Shown: in pieces, positions 1 through 7,850 of the stretch
Numbering within the stretch: the stretch's first letter is position 1
Layout: the number at the start of each line of letters is the position of its first letter
Assembly: GCA_964485695.1 (NCBI GenBank)
Contig: CAZAKZ010000155.1
Location: 1 to 11,801 of the forward strand
DNA: 11,801 nt
From: CAZAKZ01 sp964485695
GTDB lineage: Bacteria; Planctomycetota; JAFGQW01
Reading direction: 5' to 3'
Translations under genes and position numbers: made by a program
The notes under the pieces: model-generated
What the model was told of the DNA's origin: nothing
The model's database searches: none
Seen by the model: the letters and a program-made list of their open reading frames with translations, nothing else

Positions 1-339
1 GGGAATGACCATCACCAAGCTGTACAAGGCGCGGTGGATGATCGAGCTGTTCTTCAAATGGATCAAACAGCATCTCCGCATCAAAGCGTTCCTTGGCACT
101 ACCCCCAATGCCGTGAAGACTCAGATATGGATCGCTATCTCCACGTACCTACTCGTGGCCATTCTCAAGAAACGCCTTCGCATCGAGCTGCCCCTCTACA
201 CAATTCTACAGATCCTGAGCGTGTCCCTGTTCGAGAGAACCCCTATTTTACAGGCATTTCAGGCATGGGATTACGAAACAGAAATACCCCAAAGTCATAA
301 CCAGTTGATGTTGTTTGAATAACGTTGGGACAGTAGTGA
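1..339 (+). mobile_element. IS4-family insertion sequence, right-hand end only
   Basis: This is the terminal piece of an insertion sequence whose body lies left of the window. It is recognised from the transposase C-terminus it carries. The right boundary is approximate. It must lie after the transposase stop at 322 and before homology to the neighbouring ATP-binding protein resumes near 370, and the short segment after the stop (323-339) is where a terminal inverted repeat is expected. The other end would be needed to confirm the inverted repeat and any target duplication. Confidence 0.7.
2..322 (+). CDS. IS4-family transposase, C-terminal fragment (5' end outside window)
   Basis: This is the C-terminal part of a DDE transposase that catalyses cut-and-paste movement of its IS. 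The reading frame is open to the left window edge, so the ATG at 5 is probably internal and the DDE domain begins upstream. Counting from that ATG, residues Y7, R10, E14 and K21 give the spacing Y-(2)-R-(3)-E-(6)-K. That is the diagnostic YREK signature of the IS4 family, and E14 is the third catalytic acidic residue. The tail (LLVAILKKRLRIELPLYTI followed by an ILQILSVSLFE-type helix) is usual for the C-terminal helices of this family. The visible part has no internal stop, so the copy may be intact and recent. The nearest neighbour is the truncated ATP-binding protein just downstream. Confidence 0.88.
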   Translation, partial: GMTITKLYKARWMIELFFKWIKQHLRIKAFLGTTPNAVKTQIWIAISTYLLVAILKKRLRIELPLYTILQILSVSLFERTPILQAFQAWDYETEIPQSHNQLMLFE

Positions 340-360
340 AAAGACAATAATAAAGACAAT
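340..360. repeat. Two direct copies of AAAGACAAT at the IS boundary
   Basis: AAAGACAAT occurs at 340-348 and again at 352-360, a 12-base period, in an AT-rich strip between the transposase stop and the next gene. It may mark the IS end or a local duplication. A target-site duplication would normally place one copy on each side of the element, so this tandem arrangement is not a standard one. Confidence 0.5.
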
Positions 361-375
361 AGAGGAAACAGGGGA

Positions 376-1671
376 ATGGAGGTCACCGTTTCTCACCTCC
401 ATTCCACCACGAAGCACTACCTGACGGGGGAAAAGCTCCAGCGATTTCTGGCTCTGGAGCTCCGTGACCGCATCCGCCTGTGCGCCCTGAACATCGTGAT
501 CCAGGACCGCATCGCCCGGAAGGAGCTCAGGGTGATTCCGCATGTGTTCAGCGGAGAACGCGTGGCCCGGGTGCGGAGGATTCCCATCCCTGGATTCGGC
601 ACGGCCACGGCAGAGCTCTACCTTAATCTGGAAGAAGGGGAAGAAGGGCCGACAGAACGCAGGGATGGGCACCGGATCTGGGTGGCTCGGAACGGTACCC
701 GACTCACCGATGATATCCGAACCCTCCCCGGCTGCGACTGTGAACCCTGGAGCCGGTGCGTTTTCGAGGGCGTCATCGACTTCCCGGGGCTGCAGCCCGC
801 ACCAGGCGCACGGCAGGGCGTGGTGCAGAACGCGGCTTTCACCGCCTTCCTCCAGGAGCTCGAGGCCGTGGCCAATGACCTCGAAGATCTCTTGAATCGG
901 CGCACCCGTCTCACCCGGGTCGAGGTCAATCGCACCGTGGCCCGGGAGGTCCGGAAAGATCTGACCCGGGCAATGAACACCCTGCCTGAGGAGGCGTATC
1001 CTCAGTTCAACACGCATCGTAACCGGGACCAGGCTGAACCCCTGGTGGAGGCGGTCCGACGGGAGGCGGACCTCGTGGGCGGCGTGGTCGAGGTGGGGGG
1101 GGAGCTGGCCGTGGTTCGAGTAGAGCCGGGAAACCCCTGGATCCCGGTGAACCAGGAACGGAAAGTGAGTCTCCTGGCCCTGGACGAGGGGCAGCGGCCG
1201 GCTTCGGGCCGTCTCACTTATGGCTGGGAAGTGGTGGAGGGACCCGGGAGGTTGACCCGCACCTCGGGAAACCAGGCCCATATTCTCGGCCTGGAGCCGG
1301 GGAAAATCACATCGAGGGGAGAAGTCTCGGACGGGAAACGGACCTTGACCGTGGTGTTTGATGCCACAGTGGGGGATACGGTGGGGGAGGTGAATCGATC
1401 CGTGGGAGACCAGGGAACGCTTCCATTCTATGAACTGGTCCCGGATGCCCGGGGAACCTGGCGCTCCAGATTTGCCCGGGACCGAAATGCCATCCTCATC
1501 AACAGCAGCCACCCGGATTTTCTCTGGAGCCAGGCCAACAGCAATCGTCAAAAACGTTACCTGACAATGCTTTACTGCAAAGAACTCGTGTTCTGGAGTT
1601 TTCCCGGGGTTGATCCGGAGACCCTTCTGGATCGATTTGTCCAGATCTCCAGCCGTATCGGGTCAAATTGA
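376..1671 (+). CDS. HSP90/GHKL-like ATP-binding family protein lacking its N-terminal ATPase domain
   Basis: The 431 residues resemble the middle and C-terminal parts of a poorly characterised bacterial family annotated only as ATP-binding protein (histidine kinase/HSP90-like ATPase). Three things support this: the opening segment HYLTGEKLQRFLALELRDRIR (about 14-34); a central block with PWSRCVFEGVIDF (124-136) and PGARQGVVQNAAF (143-155) leading into a charged helix (about 156-200); and an Ig-like beta segment (about 245-335) followed by a C-terminal helical block with WRSRFARDRNAILIN and LYCKELVF (about 362-425). The family normally starts with a GHKL ATP-binding domain of roughly 200 residues. 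None of its motifs is present, and an IS end lies directly upstream, so the gene is probably a 5'-truncated remnant. An ATG with a purine-rich AGGGGA in front could still give a shortened product. Family assignment is from memory of conserved motifs and is moderately certain; the cellular role of the family is unknown to me. Confidence 0.6.
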   Translation: MEVTVSHLHSTTKHYLTGEKLQRFLALELRDRIRLCALNIVIQDRIARKELRVIPHVFSGERVARVRRIPIPGFGTATAELYLNLEEGEEGPTERRDGHRIWVARNGTRLTDDIRTLPGCDCEPWSRCVFEGVIDFPGLQPAPGARQGVVQNAAFTAFLQELEAVANDLEDLLNRRTRLTRVEVNRTVAREVRKDLTRAMNTLPEEAYPQFNTHRNRDQAEPLVEAVRREADLVGGVVEVGGELAVVRVEPGNPWIPVNQERKVSLLALDEGQRPASGRLTYGWEVVEGPGRLTRTSGNQAHILGLEPGKITSRGEVSDGKRTLTVVFDATVGDTVGEVNRSVGDQGTLPFYELVPDARGTWRSRFARDRNAILINSSHPDFLWSQANSNRQKRYLTMLYCKELVFWSFPGVDPETLLDRFVQISSRIGSN

Positions 1672-1690
1672 CAGAATCCTCGAAACGTCC

Positions 1691-1717
1691 GGGCGGATTC
1701 ATGACAAATTGTCGCCC
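1691..1717 (+). other. Possible hairpin downstream of the truncated ATP-binding gene
   Basis: GACAA/TTGTC (1703-1707 and 1709-1713) is enclosed by GGGC/GCCC (1691-1694 and 1714-1717), with an eight-base bulge on the left arm. No T-run follows, so it is at best a weak 3'-end structure. Confidence 0.25.
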
Positions 1718-1751
1718 ACACTTCCTGGACAGCTGGGCTCCAGATCAGGTC

Positions 1752-1779
1752 TTGCCATATATTCCTTTGTTACTATTTG
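1752..1779 (+). promoter_or_regulatory. Candidate sigma70-type promoter for rpoZ
   Basis: TTGCCA (1752-1757) and TATTTG (1774-1779) are separated by 16 bases within an AT-rich island (about 1757-1820) that contrasts with the GC-rich genes on both sides. Position and composition suit a promoter for rpoZ, but the -10 match is modest. The rest of the 1672-1897 gap shows no gene. Confidence 0.25.
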
Positions 1780-1897
1780 TTTTAGGCAAACCTGGATTTG
1801 ATTTCGTTAATTGGTATTGTGTTTGCTCACCCTGCGCGAAACCGGGAAAGGGTCAGGTTTCGTCCGGACCCGAGGTCGCGATTTTGATGGAGTTTTG

Positions 1898-2200
1898 ATG
1901 CCGACGTTTCAAGAGAACTTCACAAATGCCATGGAAATGGTCGGAGGACGGTACATCTTGACGGCTCTCCTGCAAAAGAGAGTTCGCGAGCTGGTTCATG
2001 GTGGAAAGCCTCTTGTGCAAACGGAGGGTTCGGATCACATCGAAATCGCTCTGGCAGAAGTGCTGGAAGGCAAGATCGAGATGGGTGCGGAAATCCAGGA
2101 CCCCGAGGGGGATATTGGATCGCTCAAAGAAGAAACGCCCGCCTCGGATCAGGATCAGGATCAGGGTGAAGACAAGGAACGCTTCTCCATCACGCTTTGA
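1898..2200 (+). CDS. rpoZ: DNA-directed RNA polymerase subunit omega
   Basis: Omega is the small subunit that binds the beta' subunit and helps RNA polymerase assemble and stay stable. The 100-residue product has the family core in residues 1-62: an N-terminal MPTFQENFTNAM segment, the GGRYILTALLQKRVRELVHG helix region (16-35), and the HIEIALAEVLEGKIEM block (47-62) corresponding to the conserved 'EIALeEi.eGkI' of omega. Residues 65-100 form an acidic, low-complexity tail including DQDQDQ, encoded by three perfect GGATCA hexamers at 2146-2163; this extension is longer than in many omegas. The start at 1898 is supported by GGAG (1889-1892) five bases upstream and by matching where family homology begins; an in-frame TTG at 1811 would add 29 unsupported residues. 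The start overlaps the stop of a three-codon reading frame (ATG at 1887, TGA at 1896). groEL follows 274 bases later. Confidence 0.88.
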   Translation: MPTFQENFTNAMEMVGGRYILTALLQKRVRELVHGGKPLVQTEGSDHIEIALAEVLEGKIEMGAEIQDPEGDIGSLKEETPASDQDQDQGEDKERFSITL

Positions 2201-2474
2201 TCCGGCATGCCAGAAACTGAATATCAGAAATCTGGTAATAATCTGGCAATCGCCGGTGCGCATGCGGTCCTTCCTCCCGAGTCCGAAAAATACCGGCGGC
2301 ATTCAAGCCACTAGAGTCGGACGCCTCTACTTTCCCGGATTGTCGATGGATCTGGAGTTGAACCGGACCGGTTGTCCAGGAGCTGGATGATCCGGGTCGG
2401 GATACCATAGCGATTCGGAATACGCAGGATACGTAAGATACTGTCTTCCAGTAAAGTGCAGGAGGAACGCATAC
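2201..2474 (+). other. groEL upstream region without groES
   Basis: No gene is visible in these 274 bases; in particular there is no groES, although groES commonly precedes groEL. Visible structure: an inverted repeat GTCCGA/TCGGAC (2281-2286 and 2317-2322), a near-perfect palindrome AACCGG-A-CCGGTT (2361-2373), and three imperfect nine-base repeats beginning AATACG, GATACG and GATACT (2419, 2428, 2437). I looked for the HrcA operator CIRCE (TTAGCACTC-N9-GAGTGCTAA) and did not see it. AGGAGG at 2460-2465, nine bases before the ATG, is a strong ribosome binding site for groEL. Confidence 0.5.
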
Positions 2475-4118
<1,644 letters not shown>

Positions 4119-4138
4119 ACAGCGAGAATGGCATCCCT

Positions 4139-4168
4139 GCCCGCAGGGGCTTTCCCTGCGGGCCTTTT
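4139..4168 (+). terminator. Intrinsic terminator after groEL
   Basis: A ten-base-pair GC-rich stem (GCCCGCAGGG at 4139-4148 against CCCTGCGGGC at 4154-4163) closes a GCTTT loop and is followed by CTTTT. It lies 20 bases after the groEL stop and should end the groEL transcript. It also sits in the leader of the next gene, which must therefore be transcribed by read-through or from its own promoter. Confidence 0.85.
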
Positions 4169-4203
4169 CGTGAGAAACAGGTGAGACCTTGGGGCACAGT
4201 AAA

Positions 4204-4638
4204 ATGTCCTCCGCGCTTCCCAGTGCCCTGGAGCGGCGCGGCCTGCTCTACGGCAAGGAATCCCGGAAGGCCGACCACTCGAGCATTGCGGAGACCTACC
4301 TTGGGGCGGGCAGAACCATGGATGCTCTGGAGTTCTTCGTCCTGGCCGGAGACACCGGGGGAATCGACAGGATACGTGACCTGGCCGTGAAGGAAGGGGA
4401 TGTGTTTCTTCTCGCACAGATCGAACGCCTGACCCAGATCGAGGAAGATCCGGAGACCTGGCGCCGGATTGGCGAATCCTCCGAGGAGAACGGAAAGACG
4501 GCGTATGCTCTGATGGCCTACGAGAAGGCCGGAGACACCGAGGCATTGGCTCGCCTTGACAAAGACCTGGTGATCGACCCTGAGAACATCCCAGAGAACG
4601 GCCCCGAGAATACCCCCGAGGAAACCGAACTGACTTGA
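4204..4638 (+). CDS. Small helical-repeat (TPR-like) protein of unknown function
   Basis: The product is 144 residues, soluble, with no signal peptide or membrane segment. Residues about 25-110 look like consecutive helical hairpins: AETYLGAGRTMDALEFFVLAG, then a VKEGDVFLLAQIERL helix, then GKTAYALMAYEKAGDTEALARL. The recurring pattern 'A-x-x-A-G-D-T' suggests TPR/HEAT-like packing. The C-terminus is an acidic Pro-Glu-Asn repeat. I recall similar small unnamed proteins in deltaproteobacterial genomes, but no function is known to me. The ATG at 4204 is chosen; an in-frame TTG at 4189 has a better ribosome binding site (AGGTG at 4179-4183, five bases away) and would add five residues, so the start is open. 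It lies 51 bases before the pseudouridine synthase gene on the same strand, so the two may be co-transcribed. Confidence 0.7.
   Translation: MSSALPSALERRGLLYGKESRKADHSSIAETYLGAGRTMDALEFFVLAGDTGGIDRIRDLAVKEGDVFLLAQIERLTQIEEDPETWRRIGESSEENGKTAYALMAYEKAGDTEALARLDKDLVIDPENIPENGPENTPEETELT
4579..4626 (+). repeat. Four 12-base repeats encoding P-E-N-x
   Basis: Four in-frame 12-base units (4579, 4591, 4603, 4615) encode PENI, PENG, PENT and PEET at the C-terminus of the small helical protein. The synonymous codons differ between units, so the repeat is kept at protein level rather than being a fresh DNA duplication. Confidence 0.75.
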
Positions 4639-4689
4639 GCCGAGGGTTCTCCTCCGGGAACGAACCCCGACCCCGGAAGAGTCGTCAAC

Positions 4690-5658
4690 ATGCCGAAGTG
4701 TATCGTTCCCCCGGAGTACGACCGCACCGATGTGGTGGACTTTCTGGCTGCCCGGTTTCCGGACCGATCCGTGACCGGGCTCAGGCGCCTGGTGGGGGGG
4801 GGGCACGTCCAGGTCAACGGCGCTGCGGCCCAGCGCCACCGCACGCTCCGGATCGGCGACGTGGTGGAGTTTCCAGACCTCGATGACCATGTACCCAAAT
4901 ATACGCCTCTGAAGACACCGCCGCAGATCCTGGTGCGGAGAGACCACATCCTGGCCATCGACAAGCCCGCCGGTCTCTCAGTGCTTCCCGAACGTCAAGG
5001 AAAGAACCGGGGGGACTGTGTGCTGACCCGCCTACTTCCTCTCCTCGAGGAGGGTGAACGGGTCTACCCCGTTCACCGCCTGGACAAGCACACCTCCGGC
5101 GTCCTCCTGGTGGCCACGAGTCGCCGTGCCGCCCGGGACCTGAGCTACGCCTTTCACCACAAGACGGTGAAAAAAACTTACCGTGGCGTGGTGCGCGGTG
5201 TCATGCTCGAAGATGAGGGCACCATCGACATGCCGCTGCAACGACCCCGGCGCCAGTCCCAGCAGGTGCGCGTCGACTTCCGGTCCGGTAAGTCCGCGAC
5301 CACCCATTTCAAAGTGGTCGAAAGGTATCGGGGATTCACCGAGGTCAGCCTCTTCCCCGAGACCGGACGCACCCACCAGATCCGGGTGCATCTGCGTGCC
5401 ATCGGCTTCCCCCTGGCCGTGGATCCCATCTACGCCTCTCCCCACGGCATCCTGCTGTCGGAGTTCAAGCAAGGATACAATTCAAAACCAGGCGTTCCGG
5501 AAAAGCCTCTCATTCGTCGGCTTCCCCTGCACTCGGAATCCCTGGTCTTTCCCATACCGGACTCCAGCGAAACCCTGGAGGTCAGGAGCGAGATTCCCAA
5601 GGACATGCGAATCCTGCTCTCAAAGCTGAAGAAGTGGGGACGTTTGAAAAGGTTCTGA
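4690..5658 (+). CDS. RluA-family pseudouridine synthase with S4 domain
   Basis: The enzyme isomerises uridine to pseudouridine in RNA, probably 23S rRNA or tRNA. Residues about 10-60 form an S4 RNA-binding domain (LRRLVGGGHVQVNG, 31-44). The catalytic domain follows, starting with ILAIDKPAGLSVLP (87-100). The RluA signature HRLDKHTSGVLL (129-140) carries catalytic Asp132, and GRTHQIRVHL (226-235) is the second family motif. The 322-residue length and S4 plus catalytic layout match the RluC/RluD branch, but the exact target uridine cannot be read from sequence, so no gene symbol is given. The stretch LLSEFKQGYNSK and following residues (257 onward) replaces the more usual compact loop and is seen in one RluA subgroup. 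A run of ten G (4794-4803) lies in the S4 domain and encodes three glycines. The gene converges on the prenyltransferase gene with 27 bases between the stops. Confidence 0.93.
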   Translation: MPKCIVPPEYDRTDVVDFLAARFPDRSVTGLRRLVGGGHVQVNGAAAQRHRTLRIGDVVEFPDLDDHVPKYTPLKTPPQILVRRDHILAIDKPAGLSVLPERQGKNRGDCVLTRLLPLLEEGERVYPVHRLDKHTSGVLLVATSRRAARDLSYAFHHKTVKKTYRGVVRGVMLEDEGTIDMPLQRPRRQSQQVRVDFRSGKSATTHFKVVERYRGFTEVSLFPETGRTHQIRVHLRAIGFPLAVDPIYASPHGILLSEFKQGYNSKPGVPEKPLIRRLPLHSESLVFPIPDSSETLEVRSEIPKDMRILLSKLKKWGRLKRF

Positions 5659-5664
5659 ATACCC

Positions 5665-5687
5665 GATTCCATGAATCACCGGGAATC
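5665..5687. other. Short inverted repeat between convergent genes
   Basis: GATTCC (5665-5670) and GGAATC (5682-5687) could form a six-base-pair stem in the 27-base gap between the two convergent stop codons, just overlapping the prenyltransferase stop. It has no T-run in either direction, so a role as bidirectional terminator is only possible. Confidence 0.25.
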
Positions 5688-6549
5688 ACCTGTCCGGGTC
5701 GGGAACGTGCGAAATCAGATAGAGCACGAACACCGCCGCCCCCGCCAGCCAGCCCCCGGCACCCCACAGGTACGCCGCGTCCAGGAGCAGGATTCCTCGG
5801 ACACCCACACGCACCATTGTCATGACGGCCGGGCGTGACAGGCTCCCCGAGCCAGGCCGGAAGGTCCAGAACATCCGCACAGCGAGAAAGGCCAGGGGCG
5901 CCAGGGCCGCGAGGGGATGGTGCGCCAGAAGGATCGGGACGGCCGGCAGGATCCCGAGGGCGGGTATCAGGCGGAGCGCCGCACGGCACCGGGGAAGAGC
6001 ACTCTCCCGGTCCTCAAGGAGGCTCAGCGCCGTGACCGAGGCGATGTAGACGACGTGGAACACCACGGCCCAGTGGATCCGGGTGGGAGGGGTAAAGCCT
6101 ACGGCCGCATGGATTCCAATGAGCAGGCTCATGCCGCGGCAGATCCCCATGGTCAGGCACCCGGCCAGGGCGAACCGCTTGTGAACGAGGTTGTAGATGA
6201 GTATGGCGGCCGACAGGATCAGGGCCGTCACGCCAGCAACGATATGCACGAAGGCGGCCACGGTGACGCCCGCCGCTAGACAGACGGCGCCTGCCTGAAG
6301 GGCTCTGGCGGATGGGATGGCCTCCGTGGGCAATACCCGGCGCGGATGGTGCACCCGATCCACCTCGATGTCGAACACGTCGTTCAGCGCCATACCGCCC
6401 ATGTAGAGAAGGGCCGAGGCCAGGGCCACGCCGAGGCAGGGTAGAACGCCGCCACCCCCGCCTGCCAGGCAGTAGCCAGCAATGGGATCCCCCAGAGCCG
6501 TGACCGCCAGGGGGAGGCGAACGAGGCGTATCCAATCCTTGTAATACAC
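5686..6549 (-). CDS. UbiA-superfamily prenyltransferase, EboC-like
   Basis: This is an integral membrane protein of 287 residues with about eight or nine hydrophobic helices. It should transfer an isoprenyl group from a diphosphate to an acceptor. The first aspartate motif NDVFDIEVD (56-64; N56, D57, D60, D64) is intact and binds Mg-diphosphate. The second region reads YNLVHKR (119-125), then LTMGICRGMSLLIG (132-145). The MGxCRGxxLLxG signature resembles EboC and related UbiA-like proteins rather than UbiA or MenA, and no second classical DxxxD is evident. The start is taken as GTG at 6549, because the conserved N-terminal segment (KDWIRLVRLPLAVTALGDPIAG) begins there; upstream sequence in this frame runs back into dxr. 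The ribosome binding site is weak. The start lies 22 bases after the dxr stop, so dxr and this gene are likely one operon. None of the other ebo genes is in view. The acceptor is unknown. Confidence 0.82.
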   Translation of the reverse strand: MYYKDWIRLVRLPLAVTALGDPIAGYCLAGGGGGVLPCLGVALASALLYMGGMALNDVFDIEVDRVHHPRRVLPTEAIPSARALQAGAVCLAAGVTVAAFVHIVAGVTALILSAAILIYNLVHKRFALAGCLTMGICRGMSLLIGIHAAVGFTPPTRIHWAVVFHVVYIASVTALSLLEDRESALPRCRAALRLIPALGILPAVPILLAHHPLAALAPLAFLAVRMFWTFRPGSGSLSRPAVMTMVRVGVRGILLLDAAYLWGAGGWLAGAAVFVLYLISHVPDPDR

Positions 6550-6571
6550 GGAAGTACCGTTCCGTTCCCTG

Positions 6572-7720
6572 TTAGATCCGGGCCCGCACGGCGGCACGCA
6601 CCTCCCGATCCACCCGGAGGAGATCCTCGAGGGCCGGCGTCTCGATGAATTCGTGCTCCTCCACGGCACGCCTCACCTCGTCATGGATTACCACGTACCT
6701 GATGCGATCCGCGAGAAAGGACTCCACGGCCACCTCGTTGGCGGCATTGAGGGCCGCACCCTGGGTGCCGCCGCGCCGTGCCGTCTCGAATCCGAGAGTG
6801 AGGGCCGGAAAACGCTCGAGGTCGGGCGGCTCGAATGTGAGGTGTCGGAATCGCTCGAAGGAGAAGCCTGCACACAGGCCTTCACGCCGGTGCGGATAGG
6901 TGAGTGCATACTGGATGGGTATCTTCATGTCCGGAGGGCCGAGCTGGGCCAGGACGTTGCCGTCCTGGAACTCCACCATGGAATGGACAACGCCCTCGGG
7001 ATGGATGAGGACCTGGATGCATTCCACATCCACGCCAAAGAGCCAGCGCGCCTCCACGATCTCCAGGGCCTTGTTCATCAGGGTGGCTGAATCGATGGAG
7101 ATCTTCGGACCCATCTTCCAGACGGGGTGGGCGAGGGCCTCGGTCGCTGTCACCCTTTCAAGATCTTTGGCCCGCGTGGTCCGGAACGGACCGCCTGAAC
7201 CCGTCAGCAGGAGGCGTCGGATCGTGGACCGGGGCTGGGAGCCCAGGGCCTGGAAGATGGCGGAGTGTTCGCTATCCACGGGCAGGATCCGGGCTCCGGT
7301 GCGCCTGGCTGCGTCCATGAGGAGAGAGCCGGCGATGACCAGGGATTCCTTGTTGGCGATGGCCAGATCCAGGCCCAGGTCCACGGTCTGGAGGGAGGCG
7401 GGGAGACCCGCAGCCCCCACCATGGCCTGGAGTACCAGGCTGGCCTCGGCCTCGCGGATCAGGGTCTCCACGCCCTCGACGCCGGAGAGCAGCACACCCA
7501 GGTTCTCGTTCCAGTCTTCCGCCAGGAGGGCGTGGGCCTTGGGGTCGGTGACGGCCACGAACCGTGGTCGCCACCGTGCCGCCTGATCCTTCAGGCGATC
7601 GATGCGCGTGTGGGCGCTGAGCCCCACGATCCGAACCTCCTCGGGGCCGAGGTGAGCCGCTACCTCCAGGGCATTGACTCCGATGCTCCCGGTGGAACCG
7701 AGAACGATGACGTCGCGCAT
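6572..7720 (-). CDS. dxr: 1-deoxy-D-xylulose 5-phosphate reductoisomerase
   Basis: Dxr converts DXP to MEP with NADPH, the committed step of the non-mevalonate isoprenoid pathway, in the cytoplasm. The 382 residues are close to the family norm (E. coli 398). Motifs in order: the NADPH-binding GSTGSIG (8-14), ANKES (122-126), PVDSEHSAIFQAL (147-159) with metal ligands Asp149 and Glu151, TGSGGPFR (173-180), HPVWKMG (198-204) on the flexible loop, and KISIDSATLMNKALE (206-220) with Asn216, Lys217 and metal ligand Glu220. IHPEGVVHSMVEFQDGNVLAQLG follows. The ATG at 7720 has GGAGG four bases upstream (7725-7729). The gene heads a likely two-gene operon with the prenyltransferase, is divergent from purM, and is not in the frequent uppS-cdsA-dxr-rseP cluster. 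Confidence 0.97.
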   Translation of the reverse strand: MRDVIVLGSTGSIGVNALEVAAHLGPEEVRIVGLSAHTRIDRLKDQAARWRPRFVAVTDPKAHALLAEDWNENLGVLLSGVEGVETLIREAEASLVLQAMVGAAGLPASLQTVDLGLDLAIANKESLVIAGSLLMDAARRTGARILPVDSEHSAIFQALGSQPRSTIRRLLLTGSGGPFRTTRAKDLERVTATEALAHPVWKMGPKISIDSATLMNKALEIVEARWLFGVDVECIQVLIHPEGVVHSMVEFQDGNVLAQLGPPDMKIPIQYALTYPHRREGLCAGFSFERFRHLTFEPPDLERFPALTLGFETARRGGTQGAALNAANEVAVESFLADRIRYVVIHDEVRRAVEEHEFIETPALEDLLRVDREVRAAVRARI

Positions 7721-7741
7721 GGCGCCTCCAGAACTCCGGAC

Positions 7742-7785
7742 ACTACGCGAGCAGGTAGATTCCCTGCGCCTCAGTGGGGCGTAGT
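7742..7785. repeat. Inverted repeats in the dxr-purM divergent region
   Basis: A perfect seven-base inverted repeat, ACTACGC (7742-7748) and GCGTAGT (7779-7785), brackets 30 bases. Overlapping it, CTGCGCC (7764-7770) can pair with 7778-7784 with one G-T pair. It may be an operator or a foldable leader for one of the two divergent genes; nothing links it to a known regulator. Confidence 0.4.
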
Positions 7786-7786
7786 C

Positions 7787-7814
7787 TTGCCGAGATCCTT
7801 TGATCTGTTACGAT
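7787..7814 (+). promoter_or_regulatory. Candidate purM promoter
   Basis: TTGCCG (7787-7792) and TACGAT (7809-7814) are separated by 16 bases, each matching the sigma70 consensus at four of six positions. Transcription would begin about 30 bases before the purM ATG. No PurR-type box was recognised. Confidence 0.35.
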
Positions 7815-7850
7815 GACCGTTTCAAGACCAACCCCCGGCAGGAAACCATC

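Noticed and set aside
295..1551. 418-codon frame on the - strand
   Set aside because: It lies antisense to the ATP-binding family gene, has no recognisable motif, and is explained by high GC content.
1811..1897. Upstream TTG start that would lengthen rpoZ by 29 residues
   Set aside because: The extra residues do not resemble omega, and the ATG at 1898 has a proper ribosome binding site and begins where homology begins.
2201..2474. CIRCE operator or groES upstream of groEL
   Set aside because: Neither the TTAGCACTC/GAGTGCTAA pair nor any groES-like coding sequence could be found.
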